A DNA stretch of 64,000 bases from Pelmatolapia mariae. Taxonomy: Eukaryota > Chordata > Actinopteri > Cichliformes > Cichlidae. The notes beneath the pieces were generated by a model that searched no databases, was not told where the DNA came from, and saw nothing but the letters and a program-made list of their open reading frames with translations. Shown piece by piece: positions 58,434-64,000 of the stretch. The position numbers were made by a program, and so were the translations under genes. Where the stretch lies: positions 30,269,181 through 30,333,180 of the forward strand of contig NC_086228.1 of the NCBI RefSeq assembly GCF_036321145.2, read 5' to 3'. Each line of letters begins with the position of its first letter. Within the stretch, counting starts at the first letter, position 1.

Positions 58434-58560
58434 CCTGGGGGTTTGATTATCACAGGCCACCATGTCATCTTTGCTCTCTGGTCCATGACAAAGGCATCAC
58501 ACATTGAAGGCCGTTTCCCTCTTCGTGGACGTTTCTGCTACTGTGCTCTGATGAGATGTT
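58434..58560 (-). other. Candidate exon convergent to the DDE transposase
   Basis: On the minus strand an open segment reads QKRPRRGKRPSMCDAFVMDQ then RAKMTWWPVIIKPP and ends at CCCCAG|GTGAGT (donor at about 58434). Basic text followed by a compact hydrophobic part looks like protein, preceded by an in-frame TAG. By position it could be part of a second, accessory gene of the same transposon. I do not recognise the domain. Confidence 0.35.
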
Positions 58561-58629
58561 AGTCGACATGAGGAAGAAGAGGACACCATATGGCCACTGT
58601 TCATTTGGGAGCTAGAATTGAAGATTGTC

Positions 58630-59210
58630 AAGGTGAGTGGAGGGAGAGGACTCAGATGCTAAGCTCCTCGCAATGAAACAGTGAGTTTATTTACAGCGAG
58701 AAAAACATGAACAACAGTCCAGTGCGATAATCCAAAAGCAGTGTTTCAAGCAAGCGACTTCTCCCAGCTTCCCCAGCGGTGCTCGTGGCCAAGTGGTGCG
58801 AATCAGTGACTTCCCACACAATCCTCCTATCTTCTGGCTCCTTCTCCGTCCCGATTTCTAGTGAGAAGAGCAGCACAGAACACACACAGTAACTAGGCTG
58901 TCCTCTGAAATTTTAATACTGTTCACTCAACGAACCAGGGCCGACTGTCGCCCGACCGCACCATAGGTCTGCCAAGACGGCGGGTGATTAGCGGCACCCG
59001 GTGAGGTGATTAGTTGCAGGTGCGGCGGCTCCAGCGCAGGACGCTCCTTCCTGGTCAGCTGCCGTTCCGTGCCCCGGGTCCCAGAAGCGCAAACTTCCAT
59101 ACAAACATAAGACACACAGCGGGATGGGGAAAAGGAAGAGAGCGCACACAAACACAAACAAAACCAGCAGGTCGACGAGCGAGGACTGCCTGGCTGTGAC
59201 AGTGATCTGC
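58630..59210 (-). repeat. LTR-like repeat, reverse
   Basis: AAACAGTGAGTTTATTTACAGC on the left side and GCCTGGCTGTGACAGTG on the right resemble reversed gypsy-type LTRs (minus-strand start CTGTCACAGCC). The GC-rich segment 58930-59100 gives overlapping open frames on both strands without domains. Confidence 0.45.
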
Positions 59211-59245
59211 TTCATGTGAGGGGAATCTGTGTGTTCCTCCACTAC

Positions 59246-60690
59246 CAGTGTTCGGCAAGTTACTTTGAATAAGTAATTAATTATAGTTACTAGTTACTTC
59301 TTCAAAAAAGTAACTGAGATAGTAACTGAGTTACAAGATTCTAAAAGTAATTAATTACTTGAAAAGTAACTGTTGTGTTACTTTAAAAAAACAAAAATTT
59401 AACCCTCTGGGGTCCAGGGTATAATTGGCCATTTTTAACTACTTCTGATGTTTCCTCTACATTTCACCTTTAAAAACTATTTACTTTGCCTTGTTTGGTA
59501 TCATTCTTTTCAGCACAACCTCACGTGTCTGAATTTGCAGTCATGTTTTCATGTTGACATACTGTATTAACACAACTGATCTAAAATCAAACAGAAAACA
59601 TAAAATCAGAGTAGAAAAAGTTATATTTTTTACTGTAACAAACCACAAACATGTTTATTGAATCATATTTCATAACTTTAAATGCAAATATAAATTGTCA
59701 ATTTTAAAATCCTATGCACAAGTTTTGCAAACAACAAAGTTATTTGCAGCCATTTACCTTTTACCCTTTTTTAAATAACCATTTCAAACTATTTACAGAA
59801 CAATCAGCTGTTCTTCAATAAGATGCCACACAAATTATTTGTGCCACTCCAAATATTTCTGTCCACTATAAAGGAGAAGATCACAGCCTGATACCTGCAG
59901 GTCTGACAGCAGCAGGTGTATCACTCCTGTTTCTACCTGGAGACAGCAGTCGCCTCATTGTTCTGACACACAACACAAAACTATCCACAACACTACACAC
60001 TAACTACACAAGAAACACATTAACTACACACTCCAAACACGCTAAACGTCACAAATCTCTCACATCTCAAAACTCGCTCTCTCTCTCTTTCTGCTGTCTC
60101 TCTCTCTCTCTCCCCGTCGCTCCTAAATCTTCCCCCTTTTCCTAAACAACTAATGTCATGTTGCCATATCATTTTTGACATGGTGCATTTTCCCACCAAC
60201 ACCAACGGGCTGTTTTTTGTTTTGTTTTTATTATTTTTTGCTCATAAGCAGAGAGTGCTTGCTAGCGCTGTCCTTAGACAGTAAACGTGACGAAACTATT
60301 GAGGAAAAACACGCGTATATATTGTTTATCATGACTCTGGTTTTAAGCGGCCTATCGACACAATTTAAAAACTGGTTTATATCACCTTGTTGCTTTGTCA
60401 TCTTGGTCATGTGATTGTCTTACCACAACTACTTTATTCTTCCTCAGTCAAACAGCAGCACTCATGCCATTGTTTTGCCCCCTTAGCTCCAGGTGTTGTG
60501 CCAAAAAGTGATCGTCGGGCAGAAAGTGATTGCCGTCCGCGGGAGCGCGCAGCTACTTTAAGCTTACAGCTACTTCTGTGCAACTGATATAAGATGCGGT
60601 AAGCTGAAGACAGCTTCAGCCGTCTGTTTGTTGAAAAATAGCAACGTGACCGTGCCGCATTTTCTTGTTAGTAACGGCAACTTCACCAAT
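59246..60690 (-). mobile_element. hAT-like repeat, family H copy 2 (inverted)
   Basis: It begins CAGTGTTCGGCAAGTTAC at 59246 with repeated AGTAACT/AGTTACT text. The reverse complement matches 46401-47190 over most of its length (for example AGAGTGCTTGCTAGCGCTGT at 60250-60269). It retains a 3' region and an internal CT-rich segment (60070-60115) that copy 1 lacks, but has lost the first about 90 bp. No transposase domain recognised. Confidence 0.75.
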
Positions 60691-60924
60691 TGACTCCTGT
60701 TCTTTGTGTTGTTTACATCTGCAGTAAATTCAAAATGGTGCCTGGGTCGTGTTGGCTAGTACATCCAAATGACTTTTACAGATCAAGAACTTGCTGCCAC
60801 TGTACAGGGTTCAACTGGCCAGTAACAGTGACCCAAATACCCGCTACTCCCAATGCACCTCCAATGGGATACCCCAATGGATGGCATCAAATGCCTTCTC
60901 CAAGCCCACAAAATAAATGGTGAA

Positions 60925-61085
60925 TGGAGTAAATGGTGAATGGACTGATTCTTATAGCGCTTTTCTACTCTACTCAATCATTCAAAGCACTTTATACATC
61001 CCCCATTCATACAAGCATTTTCTCTGCTTTCTATCTTACATTCATGCACCTTCATATTCCAATTAATTACCCCAAGAGCACCTTG
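60925..61085. repeat. Retroposon fragment (TATAGCGCTTTTCTAC type)
   Basis: GGTGAATGGACTGATTCTTA, TATAGCGCTTTTCTACTC and CAAAGCACTTTATACATCC in order are a common teleost SINE/LINE tail segment. Confidence 0.5.
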
Positions 61086-61198
61086 GGGTTAAAGATACTG
61101 AACACCAAGTTCAGTACAATCTTGCCAGAGTAAGTAACGTGGACTCATGATATCACAACATCACACATTTCAAACCACAGAAAAATCACTGAGTTTGT

Positions 61199-61795
61199 TT
61201 GAGACAGAAAAGCATATGGTATTGTCAGGGCACCCTTAGACTCTCCCCGGTGCCGGACTCATCTGCATCTCCACCTCGGTCGGCTCTCTCGTCAACCGAC
61301 ACTTTTCTAGTAGGCATGTGGTCATGTGACAAGGAGTCAACCGCCACGTCACTCTCGGCTCTGGTGGCATCAGCTTCCCTCGCCCTCGCTTCCAGAAGAA
61401 AGCGGCATCCACGTCGCCACCGTACTTCGCCACAGCGGGAGCTGAGGACTCCTCCGGAGCAACAGCTGGAGGTGAGTAATTGTGTTTTTGCTCCTCCCAC
61501 TCTCCCTGTAGTGGAAAAGACTCATTCTGAGCAAACCAGTGGTAAGGTCAAGAAGACTCACAATGTTAGTCCAGAGCCTGTCTTAGTAAATGTGAATGCA
61601 GTGTGGGGGAGCTCAGGCTCTGATAAGTTTTCTTGTCCACCACATGACTGCAAAGCTAATGTGTTGGAGTCTGATATGGACACTTCTGGTTGCTTAATAT
61701 GTGCCCAGGAACCAAGTCATGGACTAAGTCATGTTTCTATTGACAGTTTTGCTAAGAATGTTATTCATGTGGCCGAACCGGCCGCTTGGAGTTAG
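61199..61795 (+). other. 198-codon open frame, possible retrotransposon gag-type leader
   Basis: The longest uninterrupted non-microsatellite frame after 221 and 313 codons. The N-terminal part is Ser/Ala-rich, then basic (SRRKRHPRRHRTSPQRELR), then a less biased C-terminal half with CPPHDCKANVLESDMDTSGC. The basic middle recalls gypsy gag or gag-pol linker regions of fish, but no CCHC knuckle or protease motif is visible. Text to about 62050 continues in the same style with stops. Identity uncertain. Confidence 0.35.
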
Positions 61796-62289
61796 AAACT
61801 TTGTCATGTTTTAAGACTGAAAAGACTGTGTTTAGCTTCCCTGTGTCAGAGGCAAAGGTCTGTGCTTTGAGGCCGGGGAGTTTTGAGACTCTTGAGACTG
61901 TTTGCTGTGGAACTGAACCACTGGCCAGGTCAGATTCAGAGGCTGAGTAATAGGTCTCAGTTTGCTCTGCATCCCTGGAGGTGCTTTTTTCAGCTCTCCA
62001 ACTAAAGACCTTCATTTTTGCTGGCGATTTTAAGCGGTCCTTGTTTTCAGTTATTGTCACTGTGATAGATAGATGGATATTACCGTGGTCCCTTTAGCAT
62101 CATTATTTCAAAATAATAAGTTTGTGTCCACATCCCTGGTCTCTTCACACAGATTTGCTTGGCATTAAGTTAATGAGTTTAAAATTATCTTCAGAAGAAA
62201 CACACTGCTTTGGTGTTAATGAGATTAACAACAGGTGCACAACAGGGGGGTGGGAGAGCACCACCATAACAGGTGTGGTTTTATTAAGT

Positions 62290-62640
62290 CATGGCCACCA
62301 ACATTTGTTTCCCTTGTCATCTTTTTTACACTGGTGCAGTGGGTCCTGGGTTCCTCCTGGTGCTTAACAATGCTGGGCCACATGTGAAAAGAGTATGCAG
62401 GCAGTTCCTGGTGCAAAAGGAACTGATGATATTGATTGGCCCCCATGTTGACCTCAACCCAATAGAACACCTGTGGGATATTATGTTTTGGTCCGTCTAA
62501 GGCCACCAGGTTGCACCTCCAACTGTCCAGGAGCTCAGTGATGCCCTGGTCCTGATTATCTCATTAATAGCATGCCTCGACGTTGTCAGGCATGTATACC
62601 ATCACGTGGGGCCCGTAGAAACTACAGTAGCTGTAGTACT
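62290..62640 (+). pseudogene. Tc1-like transposase relic
   Basis: It reads TGAVGPGFLLVLNNAGPHVK then RVCRQFLVQKELMILIGPHV and DLNPIEHLWDIMFWSV, the C-terminal part of a Tc1 transposase. The second catalytic Asp is replaced (LNNAGPH for HDNARPH); the third, Glu in NPIEH, is kept. A TAA follows after WSV, and shifted frames continue with HQVAPPTVQELSDALV and SMPRRCQA. The N-terminal half is missing. Same family as 41080-41370. Confidence 0.8.
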
Positions 62641-62855
62641 GCCTGAAATCTCTCATAACAGCAGTAGTAGTAGAGTACCATTCTATTATTGCTAGAAAGA
62701 AATTTGGGCAAAATGGACTAGCCTGATGCATATTTTGGGGTATCTTTGAGTAGGTAGGTTAATCATTTTTATTTTATTATTATTAGTATTTTATTTTATT
62801 TATCTAATGATGTGGCATCCTTTTGTTTTAAGCAGTGCATAGCTAAATAATTCTA

Positions 62856-62871
62856 TCTATCTATCTATCTC
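62856..62871. repeat. Short (CTAT)n run
   Basis: Four CTAT units. Confidence 0.8.
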
Positions 62872-62991
62872 GGTTTCTTTCTCTCTATCTGTTTCACCAC
62901 TCCGCAACCACCTACTCTCCCACTCCTGCAGGGTACATGTTCCCATTGTGTGTGAACTACCATTAGACTGCTGCTTTATGTCTGGGTTTGT

Positions 62992-62994
<3 letters not shown>

Positions 62995-63058
<64 letters not shown>
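62995..63058. repeat. (TG)n microsatellite
   Basis: 32 uninterrupted TG units. Confidence 0.97.
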
Positions 63059-63059
<1 letters not shown>

Positions 63060-63201
63060 AGAGGTATAAATAGAGCCTCTTACCAAGCTGAATTGATTAA
63101 TTGCATGTTGCAGCCAAAAAAATTGTGTTTGGAGAGGTCACTGCTGGAAGAGAAGAGACCCATTAGGATTTCACGATCATGTTCATCAGCTCACTTTCTC
63201 T

Positions 63202-63236
63202 CACACACGCACACACACCTACACACACACACACAC

Positions 63237-63276
<40 letters not shown>
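63202..63276. repeat. (CA)n microsatellite
   Basis: About 36 CA units with three interruptions (CGCA, CCTA, CGCA). It lies 143 bp from the (TG)n tract and is its complement. Confidence 0.97.
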
Positions 63277-63278
<2 letters not shown>

Positions 63279-63821
63279 CCAATACACATCTTGCATAAAG
63301 TCTTCTTCCTAGAATTGATTCAGATTTTACAGAAAAGGCAAATCAAAGATAAAGATAAATGTACACATTCACCTATACATGCACATTGTAGATCTCTGGC
63401 AATTGCAGCGTTGAGAGGTTTGAAGAGAATAAACGAAGCCACCTGCCTCAATTAACTTGAGGATGGTGGGGTAGATGGAGGGAGGTAATGACAGTGGGAG
63501 AGACATGAAAAGAGAGAGTGGGTGGAAAGAGGCTGCAGGGAGACAGAGATTGAGGGAGAGAGCTCTAGTATAACAGAGAAAGGCGTGGGTGGGGTAAGTG
63601 GGGTAAAGAGAGATGTTTGTAGGTGTTAGTGAAACCGAGCACATAGGCAGCAGCTGATTGGAGCTTTTAAAGGCTGATACCGATGCCTCCAGATTTGGAC
63701 TGAAGCTGTTTATTTCTAGTAGTTTGATACTCACGTGGAGAGGCCATGTTTTCCTTCTGGTATTCAGCCCTACAGACAGAGCTACAGTTAACAGGCTTGT
63801 TTAATAGTCAGCTCTCTGCTG
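63277..63821. other. Unassigned purine-rich DNA
   Basis: A GGGAGA/AGAGAG-rich stretch at about 63460-63610; nothing else supported. Confidence 0.4.
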
Positions 63822-64000
63822 ACTCTGCGGAGAGTGATGTCAGTGGCTTCTATCTCCTCCTTTGTCCAGCTTATTATCCCAGCAGGGTACCTGATCACAG
63901 GCAGGGCGTAGGTGTTGATAGCCCAGATCTTCTCCTTACCATTCAGCTGACTTTTCAGGACTTGCCTGACCCTCTGCAGGTATTTGGTGGTTGTGACTTT
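63822..64000 (-). pseudogene. R4/Rex6-like LINE fragment, copy 5, runs off the window
   Basis: The minus strand from the window end reads TKYLQRVRQVLKSQLNGK, IWAINTYALPVIRYPAGIIS, WTKEEIEATDI, then breaks off near 63830. It corresponds to 54655-54810 of copy 4 and is the best preserved over this part. The 5' part lies beyond 64000. Confidence 0.85.

Noticed and set aside
58930..59260. Overlapping open frames in GC-rich DNA on both strands
   Set aside because: They lie in an LTR-like repeat and no frame shows a domain.
62988..63455. 155-codon frame through the TG and CA tracts
   Set aside because: Val-Cys and His-Thr repeats from microsatellites.

Overview
This 64 kb window looks like an intergenic or intronic stretch of a ray-finned (teleost, probably percomorph) fish genome. 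The reasons are the kinds of mobile element present (Gmr1-like Ty3/gypsy, Penelope-like, an R4/Rex6-type LINE with a restriction-like endonuclease, RTE, THAP/DDE elements, Tc1, pogo and many hAT derivatives, tRNA-derived SINEs), long TA/TG microsatellites, and spliced AT-rich non-coding sequence. I found no host gene that I can name. Nearly every long reading frame is either transposon-derived or read through a microsatellite. Identifications rest on protein motifs and family knowledge recalled without database searches, so family names below the superfamily level are provisional.

Layout. 0-9 kb: LTR-like repeat, Tc1 relic, first R4-like LINE fragment behind a TA tract, a pogo-like relic split by a pristine 228-bp hAT MITE (perfect 8-bp duplication), a Gmr1-like gypsy pol relic (integrase upstream of RT) and an L1-like scrap. 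9-17 kb: mostly unassigned single-copy-looking DNA with one LTR-like repeat, one GC-rich coding-like segment and a perfect hairpin. 17.6-19.8 kb: four LTR-like pieces and a LINE RT relic with an internal deletion. 20-31 kb: sparse repeats (L2-like tail, SINE), a candidate exon, and two hAT derivatives about 0.5 kb apart, each with 8-bp target duplications. 31-35 kb: a second R4-like LINE fragment, then unassigned DNA.

35-45 kb is a dense transposon block: a multi-exon hAT transposase pseudogene, a SINE, a 2.4 kb TIR element carrying convergent remnants of a SWIM-type gene (+) and a THAP-type gene (-), a Tc1 relic, and an RTE LINE split by a solo LTR (5-bp duplication, internal telomere-like motif) and by a 712-bp TIR element (TAA duplication). 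45.7-52.6 kb: a Penelope-like element (RT and GIY-YIG remnants) broken by two hAT-like insertions, followed by LTR-like pieces, LINE tails, another R4-like fragment and a gypsy RNase H scrap.

54-64 kb: the longest R4-like LINE copy, running into a TA microsatellite that flanks a 955-bp hAT-like element; a THAP-family DDE transposase relic that still shows its D, D and E residues; an inverted second copy of the 46.4 kb hAT-like repeat; a gag-like reading frame; a Tc1 relic; a (TG)n/(CA)n inverted pair; and a fifth R4-like fragment leaving the window.

Nothing here appears to be a working gene set. The most informative content is the nesting order of transposons and the paired THAP/SWIM and THAP-type DDE elements, which may be two parts of one ISL2EU-like (Harbinger-related) two-gene transposon system.
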